Source: Mauremys mutica (lineage: Eukaryota > Chordata > Testudines > Geoemydidae). From it: a stretch of 64,000 nucleotides of DNA. The stretch covers positions 41,886,003 to 41,950,002 of the forward strand of contig NC_059075.1 in assembly GCF_020497125.1 (NCBI RefSeq). The letters run 5' to 3'. The position numbers were made by a program, and so were the translations under genes. The notes beneath the pieces were generated by a model. It ran no database searches and was not told the origin of the DNA. It worked only from the letters and a program-made list of their open reading frames with translations. Shown one piece after another: positions 1 to 12,073 of this stretch. Position 1 is the stretch's first letter; every line of letters begins with the position of its first letter.

Positions 1-1699
1 ACCTTCCTTTCTGATGAGCAATGAAAACCTGCCAGTTTTCCTAAGAAATGTTGCTTCCAGGAAACTTGAAGTGATATCTAGCTGCATGGCTGGCAAGTGT
101 AGGAATATCCAGGCACAAAGGGGCAGGGATAAAATGGCTAGAGGAACCTTAACTGAATTCTCTGACTTTCACGCAATTACAATCTAGATCTCAATGCTAT
201 TGTGATATCACAGATTTTGCTTCTAACATTATAATACCTGCCCTGGTCACAGGCAAATTAGTGCCCATTTCATACAGATGGGAAAAGAAGGAGCTGTTCT
301 CTCTGATGAAGTCTTGTTAGAAAGACATTATGAAAGGGAGGGAGAACAGGGGGATTACAACTCAAAGGTGCATCTGACCGCTCTGTTCTGTGTGTTTGCA
401 CAAGTGCGTGAGAGTGTATCCCCGGGTGATGTTATTCACAGGCGCTGGCTGACAGTAAATAAGACAGTCGAGCTTGATTCATGGGGGATGACAGGAAATC
501 TATAGCGTGTGGGCTATATAATCTGCTTGCTACTGCGTAGCAAAATGAAAGAACAACAGTCCAATTACCGAGTCCTTGCTGATCCTGGGCACATCCTTCA
601 GGCTCTGCTCTGCGCAGATCAGCCAGGGTCTGTCTGGGTCAACAGGAAGCCTGCCCTGGCACTGACCGCAGGGAAAGGCAGCAGCATTTTGATCCCTTGG
701 AACCACTGTACTGCCTTGTACTGGATCCAAATGAAACAGGGCTGGTGGCATGTTTTTTGGAACAATCAGCTGGCTCCAGATTGGTGTAATTCAGCCGAGC
801 CTCCAGTCAATCAGTGGCTCGGGCAGAAACAGTCACCATTCTGGCTGGATGAGCCAGACAGCAGCACCACCATGTACCTAAGGTGCATCTGGATCAGCAG
901 CAAGAAGCTGGAAAATCTAAGCCCTGAGACAACGACAAAAAAGTCAGGGCATAATTACACAAAGCAAATGAACAGAACAATCCAGGAGACCACACAGTAT
1001 TACAGAGTTAGATAATAAATACCAGCTAGAGGGAGAGGGGGATTCGGACACCAGAGAGAAAAGGGACATCTGCAGATGGGATTTAAAAACAGATGGAGAG
1101 GAGATGAGGGAGAGTTGCAGGGAGCCTGTTCTAGGTGTCAGCAGCTGCAGAGGAGAAGGCTCTCAGACCAGCAGTGGAGAGCGTCCATGAAGGGACAGAG
1201 AAGAGGTTTATGCTGGATGAGAAGCAGTAGCAGAGAAAGCAGCAGATAGGCCTGCAAAGTCAGCTGGAAGGGTTGAAAACCAACTAAAGTGATTTTGCCT
1301 CAAATCCTAAAGTGAGTGGGGAGCCAGCAAAGTCATCCAAGGCAGGAAGGACACGTGGCCAACCATCAAGTCAGTCAGAATAACAGTGGCAGGGCCCTAA
1401 TTTAACTGCTATTGTGCAGCGAGCTAGGAAGATTTCTTTATTTCCCTCCAATCTAACTTGTACTTTTGCTTCCGAGTGCCCTGACCCTTCACCACTTCTC
1501 ATCATCCATATCCATCTGCCAAGCCAGACAGCCCTTCAGAATGGAGCCAGACGGCAGCTCCCTCATCCCTGGCAGCAGGCAAGCAGCATGGCAAATGGGG
1601 TATGATTTCCACAGGATCTGTGAGAAAGGCCTTCTCCTTTGCTGAGCAGATACTCCAGGGGCTGCTGTCCTTTTCCTGCCTCCCCCTTCACTCATGCCA
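1..1699. other. noncoding DNA, no gene recognised
   Basis: The longest open stretch here (about 168 codons near 509-1015, + strand) has no recognisable domain, no low-complexity bias typical of a real exon, and no splice context I can defend. The region 1030-1380 is purine-rich (many gag/gga words). I see no repeat family that I can name and no RNA gene. Confidence 0.6.
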
Positions 1700-1860
1700 A
1701 CCCCCTCCTTGTTATCTGTCAGTAAACAGTAATTAAAGATGTGGCCTGCTTGATAAAGCTCCCGCCCGCCCTCACACGTGCTGCCCTCTCGGACGTGTCT
1801 AATTAAAATCCTGATGAGAAGATGAAGAAATCCCAGCAGCCAGGAATCTGGGACTCACCC
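1700..1860. other. candidate conserved noncoding element
   Basis: The stretch has several TAAT-type homeodomain-like words (taattaaag, ctaattaaaat) beside non-repetitive GC-rich sequence with isolated CpGs (ctcccgcccgccc, tctcggacgtg). It has no open reading frame of note and matches no repeat seen elsewhere in the window. This texture is typical of deeply conserved vertebrate regulatory DNA, but no alignment was possible, so this is an inference from composition only. Confidence 0.25.
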
Positions 1861-3361
1861 AGTGCTTGGCCTCTTCATTACGGACGACGAGGCAGAGAGA
1901 TATAAAGGACCCCAGGAAATGCTCCGACAGACCAATCGATGCAGCCTTTTGTGGGACGTGATGGACCACTCCAGGCTGCCTTTTGAACTGTGCCGGATAA
2001 TGAGGATGCCGCAGCGTGGCTTACTGCATGGGCCGATGCGGAAAGAGCCCTCACTAATCCTGTTAAACAGCACCTGGGGGTCCCTGCTGACTGGCAGCCC
2101 TTCAGGGTCAACTCATAAGACCATTTAGTGAATTCAACCAGAGTTATAATAGCTGGTCACTTGCACTCCTCTCACCTACACAAGCCATGAATATCAGGGT
2201 CCACAATGCCAAGGCACTCAAATGTTTTTAACTTCAGTACACTCAGACAGGAAACCTGTGTGCCTGCATGTGCGAGAAAGTAACATTATGAGCATACACA
2301 AGTGGCAGAGTGAGTGCGCGCGGGGGGGGGGGGGAAGAGACATGTATTACTAGTGTGTGAAATGCAGTTTTCATTTCAGGAAGTTCTGTATTTAATTTTT
2401 ACCATTTCATTGTGTGCATTTGTATTCACCTCTAAAAGCAGCATTTTGGGCATGTGAAATGGTGAATTTTTCCATTCAAAATGATTACCGTGAATTCTCC
2501 ACCACTATACTCATACACACATTTCAGCAAAATGTTTCATGTTTATTTTTTAAAGCAAGGCCATTTTTACAAGGAAATGGGCCCATTTTCATTTGAAAGT
2601 TAGCCTGCTTGCTCAAAACGTTTGCATTGCTCAGTAAAGTGTGTTGCAAAAAAATGCCCCCCATTTCAAGATCATAAGAAAGTATGAATTCAAATTGTTT
2701 TGTATTTTCTTGACGTTTTAACCCATGTGCCTGGGGTGTATGTAGAGATGTGCATTTTGGGTGTATGTGTGCACTATCACTGGGATGAGGGAGTATTTGC
2801 ATGCAAGGATGTAGGTGTGTATCTATTTGATTACAAGTGCAAGCATACTGAATGTGTGCATATGACAGAGAGAGAGAAATAAGCGTACAACATGTGGGGC
2901 ATATGTAGGAGTTTGAATTCTTTCATTTAAAAGTTCATATTCATCTCTCCTGTTCTGCCAATCCTTGGCATCCTCAGTGTGGCCAACTCTTGTGATTTTA
3001 TCCTAAGCCTAGCAATACTTGAAGGGTTTCTTAAAATGCCAGCTCCTGGACTGAGGCAATTATGCAAGATTCTCTGCTTTAATACTTTTAAATAATTTTC
3101 TAGACTTCCTGGTTGCAGAGAAAAACATGAACATGTGATACCTAATGGTTCAAAAAGGCAGAAGACAATCTCATGATTTTTACACCACTGGTCATATTTC
3201 GAGGCCTAACTCTTGGGTTTTGAATGCTAGGGGTTGGCAAAATGGTATCCTCTGCTATTCCTGTTCACACCGCTCTGCCAAAACCCCTCACTCCTGAACT
3301 GCAGCGCTCCCTGCTATTCTAGTTCTGGGCTCCACACTCAGAGCTCTGTCAACCCACCTCA
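1861..3361. other. noncoding DNA with a poly-G tract
   Basis: No gene is seen. A run of 13 G lies at 2322-2334. The rest is AT-rich with scattered TGTGTG/CATG words (2690-2870) and no long ORF with recognisable content. Confidence 0.55.
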
Positions 3362-3716
3362 TAGGGTTGCTAACTTTCTAATGTCTGAAAACTGGACACG
3401 ATAGCAGGAGCACAGGAACCTCCCCCTGCTCCACCTCTTCCCGCAAGGCTCCTCCCCCTATTTGCTCCTCTCCCTCATCGCTCACTGCTCTTACCTCTCC
3501 CCTCATCACTGGATCCATTCCACCTCCCTCCCCTCATCCAGCTGGGCTCCCTCTGCTCCGGGGCTGGGACAGAAGCTGCAGCCTGCCTGCCCATGAGATG
3601 CAGGTAGGAGGCGAGTCTGATCCAGCGCCTTCCCTCACCTATGGAGACGGGACACTATACACAGGTCCCCTTTCAAGCAGACTTTTCAGTCGAAAACTGG
3701 ACACCTGGAAACCCTA
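3362..3716. mobile_element. non-autonomous hAT-like MITE (355 bp)
   Basis: The element begins TAGGGTTGC and ends AACCCTA, and the internal word 'aaaactggacac' is found near both ends. It is flanked by a perfect 8-bp direct repeat, CCACCTCA, at 3354-3361 and 3717-3724. An 8-bp target duplication is the hAT-superfamily signature. There is no transposase ORF. The centre is a CT-rich (cctccccctgctcc) stretch. Superfamily assignment rests on the duplication length; the terminal inverted repeat is short. Confidence 0.75.
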
Positions 3717-3791
3717 CCACCTCAACCTCACCATATCAGCCCCAGCTACTCAAGACCTGGTCACATCTTGAACAGAAACTACAAAATAAGT

Positions 3792-3981
3792 ATCAAGAGG
3801 GGTAGCTGTCTTAGTCTGGATCTGTAAAAGTGGCAAAGAGTTCTGTGGCACCTTATAGACTAACAAATGTATTGGAGCATGAGCATGGAGCACCGACGAA
3901 GTGGGTATTCACCCACAAAAGCTCATGCTCCAATATATTTGTTAGTCTATAAGGTGCCACAGAACACTTTGCCGCTTTTAA
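3792..3981. repeat. foldback repeat, turtle-type 'gtggcaccttatagactaac' family
   Basis: Two arms are inverted copies of each other: roughly 3828-3884 reads towards the centre and 3917-3981 is its reverse complement, both carrying 'gtggcaccttatagactaac'. The left end also has the outer part of the family (gtagctgtcttagtctg). The insertion is flanked by a 9-bp direct repeat, AAAATAAGT, at 3783-3791 and 3982-3990, so the whole palindrome arrived as one unit. Confidence 0.7.
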
Positions 3982-4159
3982 AAAATAAGTGACTCTAGTG
4001 CTGGTCTAACAGAGTTTAACATGGCAGACAAAAAACCAAATCCCATAGCCCACATCACAATTAGAATCAGCAAACTGTCAGTGGCAACAGGAACTGGTCA
4101 GTCAGGTGCAAAGTTACTCACTGGCTTCAGAGGGAACAGTGCAGAAGCACTGGTTATTA

Positions 4160-4565
4160 TGGAGTTCACAGATACTGCTGGAAGAGGAGAGTAATGAGGG
4201 GAGGGGGAAGGGGTGTAGAGAACAGTGCAGCAGGCCTCACAAAGAGGAGCTCACAACTACTCCACTTGCAGTTCCCCCAATAGGGGGCGCTGTAAGATAT
4301 GAGGCAGGAGCACTGGCGATAGGAGCTCACAACTACTCCAGGCCCAGCAGAAGGCGCTGTATGGTAGGAGGCAGGAACATTAGCTGGGAGGAGCTCACAG
4401 CTGCTCTAGGCACAGCAAGAGGCAGTGTAAGGTAGGAAACTGGGGCACGGAGTGTGCAAAGCTCACAGATACAGCACCTCCTGTTGGAAGAGCAGGGACT
4501 GGAGTAAGGTAAAAGGCAGGAGCACTGGCTGTGGGGAGTTCTCAACACAGTCCCAGCCTGTCCCA
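4160..4565. repeat. imperfect tandem repeat, 68-77 bp period
   Basis: The word 'gagctcaca' (or close variants) recurs at 4247, 4323, 4391, 4459 and 4536, each followed by 'ctactcca/tctaggc', 'ggcgctgta' and 'gaggcaggagcactggc'. About five diverged units are visible. No coding role is apparent. Confidence 0.7.
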
Positions 4566-4569
4566 CTAC

Positions 4570-4870
4570 CTGTACTTGATGGAATGACACATTGCTGCAG
4601 CAGCTAATAAATAGAAGTAATTTGATTAGCTTTCCCTAACTAGCGATAAGATCCTGACAAACCCTTTTTAATGCGTTTCTGGAGCAGGATGAAATTGTTT
4701 CATTTGGAGAGCAGAGCCCCTCGGGAGTTGCCTCCAAGCTCCTTTAGTGAGAGGTAAAAATATGCCAATCATTAATGAGGGGAGAATTACGGCGACTTTA
4801 ATGCAATCAGAAAAGAGGAGCCCTGAGGCAGCTGGGGAATAAAACCTGCCCTTAAATCAGAGGCAGGCGG
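4570..4870. other. candidate conserved noncoding element
   Basis: This non-repetitive stretch has many homeodomain-like TAAT words (gctaataaatag, tttgattagc, caatcattaatgagg, actttaatgcaatc) and an isolated CpG-containing core (attacggcgact). It contains no gene. This is a composition-based inference without alignment. Confidence 0.3.
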
Positions 4871-4920
4871 CTAAAGTATGGAAATAGAGGCATACACAAG
4901 CATGCACAAACAGGCATACC

Positions 4921-4949
4921 CACCACACACACACACACACACACACACA
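4921..4949. repeat. (CA)n microsatellite
   Basis: An uninterrupted CA dinucleotide run follows 'catacccac'. Confidence 0.9.
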
Positions 4950-5162
4950 GCTGTTGTAAATAGTTTTGCCTGGATGACAATTATAAATGCCTGCCTACTC
5001 AGCAAGCTGTATCCATCTTGCTTAAAAACTGATCATAAAATCACATCTGGCTGCATCTGGCTGGTAGCTACATGGGCTCAAACAGTTCATCTCACTCTCT
5101 CTCATCAGATCCACCTGTTAAAAGGGGAAAGATTGTCTTCTCATAACACTTGCCCCCCCCAT

Positions 5163-5213
<51 letters not shown>
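5163..5213. repeat. (TC)n(AC)n compound microsatellite
   Basis: A short TC run passes directly into about 19 AC repeats. Confidence 0.9.
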
Positions 5214-5214
<1 letters not shown>

Positions 5215-7429
5215 CTTTGACAATTTAAGCTTTCAACTCCTCAACCCAAAAATGTTTTGTGTAGGAGGAAGAATGCCCCTTGGGTGTGAAAGGATGCCCC
5301 TTTCAGGGCTGGATTCGCTGTGTGAACACAGCATGTGTAAACCCTCATCATCTCTTTTCAAACCAGATCCCTCATGCCAGAGGCAGCAACTGCAGTGGGT
5401 ACATTACAGGGCACCTCCTTGCCCCTGGTCATTTCAGCACATTCACTTTCTGCTCAGGTGGAAGCAGCTCTCCAATGAATGCTATAACATTTATTCAAAA
5501 GCAAAAGAGAATTCTGTAAGCTGCTGGTATTTTTCCTGGCACAGTGGCAGGTGCATATGGCTTTGCCAGGCTCTGCTTTCACAGATACCAGGGTTCTTTA
5601 GGGACCTCCTTTTCCTAAAGAAAGAGCTTTTGTGCCGGAAGCAGAGCAGCATGGGATTCTAGCCCCCAGCCCACAGGAAAGGGATTGACTGGGTCAGCAG
5701 GGATCAGACTCACTAACACCATCCATGTTGTGGCTTAGTGGAATGATGACCAGAAAAGCAGCCCTCTTCACCCTCCCCAAATCACCTTCACCTCTTCCCA
5801 CCTTGTCTCATCTGCTGCTTCCCTGGGATCAACTCACTAATAAGTGAGGCATTGAGACATCACCACCACTTCCACTTTTCTTCTCCTTGCAACAAACTCA
5901 GCAAGGGATGCCACATGAGGGGCACACACAAAGCTATTAGCCCTCTTCCCTGCCTTGGATCCACTGGCATGAAGAATTGGCAACAAAGTGGCAGCTTTCA
6001 GCATCCAATGTGATGGGTGAGTTAAGGCCTGTTACTACGTGAGGAAGTGTGGGTCGGTGGAAGTGAAGTGGAGGGTTGTTCTTTTAGAAAAGCTTCTGAA
6101 TTACAGAAGTGTTTAATGTGTGGGGAAGTGATACCACTGCCCTCTGCTAAACGGAATGATGTTGTTTCAGGGCGTGTCATAAACCCTGCACTGGTAAAGC
6201 TACGGAGATTCCTTTTTCACTGCAGAGGTAAGGACTTTCTGCTCCAAAAGTACAGGCCCAAGTTCTGTCCTCATTTATGATGGGTGGTCACAGGATGACT
6301 TCCCAGGTGGCCAATGCTTACCAGCTATTTAACCCCAGAGACAAAGGGGCTTGTGCTCAGTGAGCCCATGCAAGAGCATGTAGTGGGGAACCTGGAAACC
6401 AGCAAAATGGGAGCCCAGTAGGAACAGAAAGTAAAGGGCATCTCAGGAGACCCAGCCTGGCAAACAGACCCCAAAACACCAGCAGAAAGAGTGCTTAGTC
6501 CTGTGAAGTGCATGGCCAACATCATTCAACAGCAACTCCCTCTGACCACCTTAGGCACATGATGGTAGGCTCCAAAGGAAAGATAGTACTAGTCCTCTGT
6601 GGCTGGAAGGAGAGTGGTAGTGCTCAGTTTCCTGATGGAAGGGGGAGGGAACCTTAAAGGCTCTCCCACACTCCCTCAGTATTCTTGCCCCTTGAGGAAT
6701 GAAAGTGTCAAACAAACTGGTTATGAGACAGATTCTGCTGGGTAGGTCAGTAAGACTGAAAATTAGTGCTCCCTGAAAACCAGAGAAGCCACTTTCCAGG
6801 AATTATGTGAACAAAGCTGAGAAGACCTGGCATAACCACCATCAAGGCAGCAAGATGGTCCCTGGTCTGGCAGAGAACTCAGCAAGGGTCTCCAGCATGA
6901 TGAAAGGCCTCCTGAAAGACATGGAATTTGGGAGCTGGTTCACTCTGGATTCTGTTCCATTCATTGTTGAGGGAGGACTTATGATTCTTGGTGCTGTCTG
7001 GTTGTTGGGGGAGGGCTTGTTCTGGTTCATGGTTCTGCACATTTCAGATCAGGTCCAATCTGCAGCCCTGGCCACTCTGTCTGAGGTTCCCTCTAATTCA
7101 AGGGACCCTCTGGTTCTGCCCAGAGGTTCAGTCTGGTTCAATGTTTTTCCAAGTTTCTTCCCAGGGATCCTTTCCCATTAGACATCCAGTTTCTATTAGG
7201 CATATGGTCCAGTTTGGACTGTAGTGTCATTTCTGTCATAAGCCTGCCCCGGTATGGAGCGGTCAGGTTCCTGTTGGAAAGTGCTCCATCTCAGATCCTG
7301 TACAGCAGCCCCTATGAGCGCAGTCTCCTTTATGCAGCAGGCAGAGGTGTGAGATGACATCACACTCTGCGGCTTCAGATACAGGGCTGCCTCACTGTAA
7401 ATGACTCCTTCTCATTCTGGTTTGTTATG
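5214..7429. other. noncoding DNA, no gene recognised
   Basis: Several open stretches of 60-170 codons occur here by chance, none with a recognisable domain. The sequence is balanced in composition, without clear repeats or RNA genes. Confidence 0.55.
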
Positions 7430-7580
7430 ATTAAAAATGCACATCGCCTGGCGAGGCCTTGGAGTGGAACCCACCTGGAAATTGGATCATTAATATTCCC
7501 TCTCCTGCTCGTTGCCATGATTTCCAGCCTCTTCACAAGCGTTTGTTACAATGCAACAGTTTAGGCTCTAAGAAGAGAAG
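7430..7580. other. candidate conserved noncoding element
   Basis: A non-repetitive block carries 'acatcgcctggcgaggcc', 'tggatcattaatattccc' and 'tttgttacaatgcaacag' (the last a palindrome-like ATTGCAT/octamer-type word). Regulatory function is an inference from composition only. Confidence 0.22.
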
Positions 7581-7737
7581 TTTGAGACCCCAAACAGGTT
7601 CTGTTAATCACTTCTCAGCCAGATTTTCCCACATCCTGGCATCCAATCAGGCTGCACTACTAGGCTCTGTCCAGAATGTCTTCCTGCATCTCACATTGCC
7701 TCAAACTCATCTTCCAAAGGATCCCAAAGAGCTTCAC

Positions 7738-7930
7738 GGCCACTGAGCCTCAATCCTCCTGGGAGGTGGGTCAAGATCATTCCCATTTTACAGAGAAAGA
7801 AAGGCACAAAGAAGGAATTGACTTGTCCAAGGTCAGACACAGAGTCACTGGCAGAACAGAACCCAGGAGCCCTGACTCCAACCACAAGAGAATGCTTATC
7901 CCACTCATCTGCGTCACCATGTATGCTCTC
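7738..7930 (+). repeat. MIR/CORE-like SINE fragment
   Basis: The order of words matches the ancient vertebrate MIR-type SINE: 'cccattttacagagaaagaaaggcac', then 'gacttgtccaaggtcagacacagagtcactggcag', then 'aacccaggagccctgactcc'. It is diverged and lacks a clear 5' tRNA-related head. Confidence 0.6.
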
Positions 7931-8218
7931 AAAGGTCTGGCTGATTGAGAGAGTCAACCTCAGTTAAAGAGGGGATAGGACACAACAGAAAGCAGGAAGG
8001 TCCTGGAGAATCAGGAATGGAGACATTTCTCATTTCTAGCTCATTTGAGACCCACATTGACTTGTCTCATCAACATATGCTGTTAATCTATCTTCAGCTT
8101 CCTGTGGTTCATGAATAATTTAAGTAGTAAGAGCCATGCAATTCTCCCATCACTGCTTCTGCTCTTTAGGAATGCATCCTTCTTTTTGGGTCCACACTTT
8201 AGTCAGCAGTGTATTATC

Positions 8219-8850
8219 ACCTAGGCCAACAAGGCCTAGGCCTAGGGCAGCAAATTTGCTCACGTCCTCTCCCCAACTCCGCCCCTTCCCCAAATCCCAG
8301 GCCCGCCTCCTCCCCCAGGCGCGCCGTGCTTCCCTCCTCCTTCCACCTCCCTCCCAGGCTTGCTGCGCGAAAGCGCTGGGAGGGAGGGAGAAGCGAGTAG
8401 CAGCACTCGGAGGAGGCGGAGCAGAGGTGAGCTGGGGGCCGCGGGCGCGGGGAGTAACCCGGAGGGGCTGGGAACTGCTCCCCGCCCCAGCTCATCTCCA
8501 CTCCACCGCCGCCAACCCCCAAGTGCCACAACTCCCCTTCTCCCCCCCTCCCTCCCAGGCTTGCCTCGCAAAAGCGCTGGGAGGGAGGGAGATGCGAGTA
8601 GTGGCGCTCTCAGGGGATAGCGGAGGTGACCTGGGGCCGGCGCGCGCGGGGAGTAACCCGGAGGGGCTGGGAACCACTCCCTGCCCCAGCTCACCATCAC
8701 TCCACCTCCACCATCCCCCGAGTGCGCCACAACTCCCCTTCTCCCCCGTCCCTCCCAGGCTTGCCGCGGGGGGAACGGAGGTGAGCTGGCGCGGGGGGGG
8801 GTGGGGGGCAATTTTTTGAGGGCCTAGGGGCGGCAAATTTGTTAATCAGC
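8219..8850. mobile_element. GC-rich repeat element enclosing a minisatellite
   Basis: Both ends carry similar, same-direction words: 'aggcctagggcagcaaatttg' near 8233-8258 and 'gggcctaggggcggcaaatttg' near 8819-8840. The interior is a roughly 200-bp tandem repeat. This repeat type is common in turtle genomes as far as I recall. Its superfamily is unclear because no target duplication could be defined. Confidence 0.45.
8276..8815. repeat. GC-rich tandem repeat, about 200 bp period, ~2.4 copies
   Basis: The motif 'ctcccaggcttgc' starts at 8351, 8552 and 8752, so the period is 201 then 200 bp. Each unit continues with 'aaagcgctgggagggaggga', 'agtaacccggaggggctggga' and 'gccccagctca'. It is rich in CpG and has long overlapping open frames on both strands. 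These are a side effect of its composition, and I do not call them genes. Confidence 0.85.
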
Positions 8851-10689
8851 CACTGACTTTAGTCCTGACAGTTAGAATGCGAAGGGATAGGAAACAAGTA
8901 GCTGTAACAATCCTTAGATGGATGGGAGTTGCAGGTTGCATGGTACTGAGCAAGCAGTACTGGGAAGTCTGGAGATGGCACAACACGCTCAGCCCATTAT
9001 ACATGCCCATGGGACCTTCGGAACCTCCCACTCCCTGAGCAAGGTCACCTATACTACGTTAGGTGGCAGCCAGCACAAGGCTGACAAGACAAGCGCACTG
9101 GTCACAGGAATCAAAAGGCAGATATTTTCTTCTCAGCCATAAGCACCATCTCCACCCTGTCCCAATACAGGGTAGAGGGGCTTTGCTCTTTACTGGAGAG
9201 CAGCCAGGTTCATTGAGCTGACATGCTTTGGTTTTAACAGGAGGGAACTGCAGGCAAAGCAGCTTCAAAGATGCTAATTGTACATACTAGAAGCAGAAAA
9301 GTTAGAGACGGTGTAACCTACCAGATCCCATCCAATTGATCTCACCAGCAACATACTTAGCCCAGTCTTGCCTGAGTTGCTGACTATCGATGCAAGAAAA
9401 TCTGTTTATTGGGTGGATTGGCCAAATGTCTATTCACTCGCCAGCACCTTTGGCCAATCTACCAGGGGACACCCTTCCCCAAATCAATAGTTTAGCTACT
9501 TAGATTGTACATGCTTTGAGGCAGAGGCTGTCTATTTGTACATTGCCCAGCACAATGGGGTCCCAATCCCTCACTGAGGCCCCTAGGCACTGCTGTATTA
9601 CAAACAACAATAGCTGGGAGAAAGTAGGACGAGGAATCATAAAAGCACTAAAGATCGTGTATTCCTTGCTACTAACACAATTGCTGGGCATTGTCACAGA
9701 GGGGCCACCCCACCCACACTGAAGAGGAAGAGTAAACGGGAAGGATCAGAGAGCCTAGGGGAAGACAGGATTTGCGATACCTGCTCAAGCCACTGGCCCA
9801 TCAACCCCAGTGTCCTGTTTACAGTAGGAGCCACTAATTAAGGCTTCATTAGGAAGTCAGAAAGCCAACCCCAACTGACTGTGCAGTGCTGCACATGAAG
9901 GAAAGTCCTTCATGCAACAGAAGGCAGCTCCCCAGAGCCACCCACTCCTGCACCATTGCCTACAGCGCCTCCTGCAGCATGAGGCTGGCTTTAGCACTCC
10001 TGGAGTTCTTCATGTCCCTGATGCTTGCTCTTTGCACACCAAGCCAGACCTTCAGTATCTACTATAAATTGGCACAGCTCCACTGAAGACAAAGCTGTGA
10101 CCCTCAGGAGGCACCACAGACACTATGGTGAAAGACACTTTAGAAAAACCATAAAAAAACCTATTACATCACTGTGTGTGTAACGCATATCAAGCCAGTG
10201 TCCATTAGAGAAGCAGGGAGGACAATTTCCTGACATGAGAAGAGACTTAGTCTCATGATTAAGTTAGAGTCGCAAACTGCTGGCAGCGGGCAAGTCAGCC
10301 ATGCTAGTTCTGTCTCAAACACCTGAGGTTCCTATCAGAGTTCAGAGGCATTCCCCCACCCCTTCTCCGCAGCATCCTGACCCTGCTTACACTGCACTTT
10401 TTAGGGTGGTGGTCTCTGTGAATGTTACAAAGGACAGAGTACAGGCGTTCTGTTAACACTGTATCTCAATGAGTACTGGCCATCATGCCACAAATTAATG
10501 AATTCCTGAGATTACTTAAGGAGCTGGAGGACAGAAACCTCACCCGGTATATAGTCTCCTCTTCCCAGCCAATTGTTTCCATCCTGCCTGAACCCTGGCT
10601 GGACTTCCCTTTCTCCCTGTCCTCAGCTAGCACTGCCAGGCTCAGTCCTCTCCACCCTAACCCCCCCGCTCCCCAAGGACAAGCAAAGT
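8851..10689. other. noncoding DNA with a SINE-like fragment
   Basis: About 9495-9615 reads as the reverse complement of a common 'ggccccaatcaggatcggggccccattgtgctaggc'-type repeat (here 'gcccagcacaatggggtccc' and 'gaggcccctaggcactgc'). The remainder shows no gene, no RNA and no clear structure. Confidence 0.5.
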
Positions 10690-11060
10690 TATTACAATAA
10701 TGAATTAGCCAGGCTGCTTACCGCTGCCAGTGGCGAAGGCAATTATCCCACTCCACGTCCCCAGCCGCTGCTCAGCTCCCTCATAAAGAGAGGCTTTTGG
10801 GGCTGCTTTGTGCTTTGATTGGAAATGAAGAGATTGCTAATTAGGGAACCCCTGCTGGGACCGGGCTAGCAGGAACAATGGTGAAATGGACGGAGCGCAC
10901 GTCCATTTCGAGAGGGAGAGAGAGGAATGTGAGCTCCTCTGCAATGTAGGCATCCTCCACTCACACTATAAACAACAGAGGAGACAATTTTATAGCACTT
11001 TTCACCTTTTAAAGCATGCTAATTTGTTTATGGGAGGCTATAATTTGGTGAGTGTTTGCA
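10690..11060. other. candidate conserved noncoding element
   Basis: Homeodomain-type words (aataatgaattagcc, attgctaattaggg, gcatgctaatttgtttatgg) are mixed with unique sequence such as 'gacggagcgcacgtcc', which also contains a short palindrome (ggac..gtcc). No repeat family fits. This is an inference only, without alignment. Confidence 0.3.
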
Positions 11061-11103
11061 TAGGTCAAAGCCTGTAGTTTCTGTGTACAGTGTGTGCATG
11101 CCG

Positions 11104-11128
11104 CACGCGCGCACACACACACACACAC
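11104..11128. repeat. (CG/CA)n microsatellite
   Basis: A short gcgcgc run passes into a CA run. Confidence 0.8.
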
Positions 11129-11287
11129 CTCAGTCACCTCCAGAGATGCATTTTCTTGAAATGTGCATTTACACGGCTCAGTGTATATTTCTATCACTCA
11201 CTGGACAGCACACATCAATCCTGTATTAACTGGGAAATACACTGGCCTTTCCCACCTCTAACTTCTGTACAAATACTTATTAATTCA

Positions 11288-11530
11288 CAGAGTCACTGAA
11301 GTTAGAGATGGAAACAACCTATCAGATCATATAGTCCATCGGACACTTATTCAGTACAGCCCTGGGCCCTATAACTAGTTTTCCAATGTTTTATCCAATT
11401 TAATTTTAAATGGGCAATGGGGATTTTACCTGCAGCACTAGTAAGAAATTTTCCTAGTATTCAGCTTGAATTTTCCTTTTCTTAAAGTTTACCCCAATAC
11501 TGTAAGTTATAGCTTTTTGGACCATAAACA
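11288..11530 (-). repeat. old CR1-like LINE fragment (3' region)
   Basis: The + strand reads 'gttagagatggaaacaacctatcagatcatatagtccatc', followed by 'ttttccaatgttttatccaatttaattttaaatgg' and 'cagcactagtaagaaattttcctagtattcagc'. This is the reverse complement of a diverged CR1/L3-type LINE 3' region. It is heavily mutated and has no coding potential. Confidence 0.5.
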
Positions 11531-11668
11531 ACTGTTCAGGGTGCTTGTTAAAGCTAAAAGAATATTGTGACAAATAATTTTATAGACTATTTTTAACCAT
11601 TGTCAAAGTGACTAGAACCTAGAGCAAGTGCTTTCTGTGTATAATGATATTGCTATAGATGACATATG

Positions 11669-11671
<3 letters not shown>

Positions 11672-11719
<48 letters not shown>
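11672..11719. repeat. (TG)n microsatellite
   Basis: About 24 uninterrupted TG repeats are followed by a short TATG run. Confidence 0.95.
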
Positions 11720-11721
<2 letters not shown>

Positions 11722-12073
11722 TTATGTATGTATGTAAAATAAATGGAACAAGTTCACAATCTGTTCATGGACAATTCACAAAACAACATAGGAGAAATTA
11801 ACAGATTAACATACAAATCACACTCATTAAAAAAACAGCCTGTCAGCAACAGAACAGACTATTGCCACCTCTTTATTTGTTATGCTAAAGTATTAGTGAA
11901 TTCCTTCAGTCATTCTTGGGTTTGGATGGTTTGTGAAAATTTGACTGCAAATATTTGCAACTCATGCTGTGTTGGTCAGTTACATAAGCCATTCAATCCA
12001 GCAACCAAACCAATACCACAACACATATGCAACTAACCAAGAGCACAATTTTCGAATTGTATATTTAACTATC

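Noticed and set aside
509..1015. 168-codon open frame as a host gene
   Set aside because: No recognisable domain, no splice or promoter context; fits chance in 64 kb.
5163..5213. CRISPR-like or other structured array
   Set aside because: Simple TC/AC dinucleotide repeat; the genome is vertebrate and no array of spaced repeats exists.
8136..8836. Long overlapping open frames (up to 227 codons) on both strands
   Set aside because: They follow the GC-rich tandem repeat, are open in several frames at once, are Pro/Gly/Arg-rich and contain no domain; a composition artefact.
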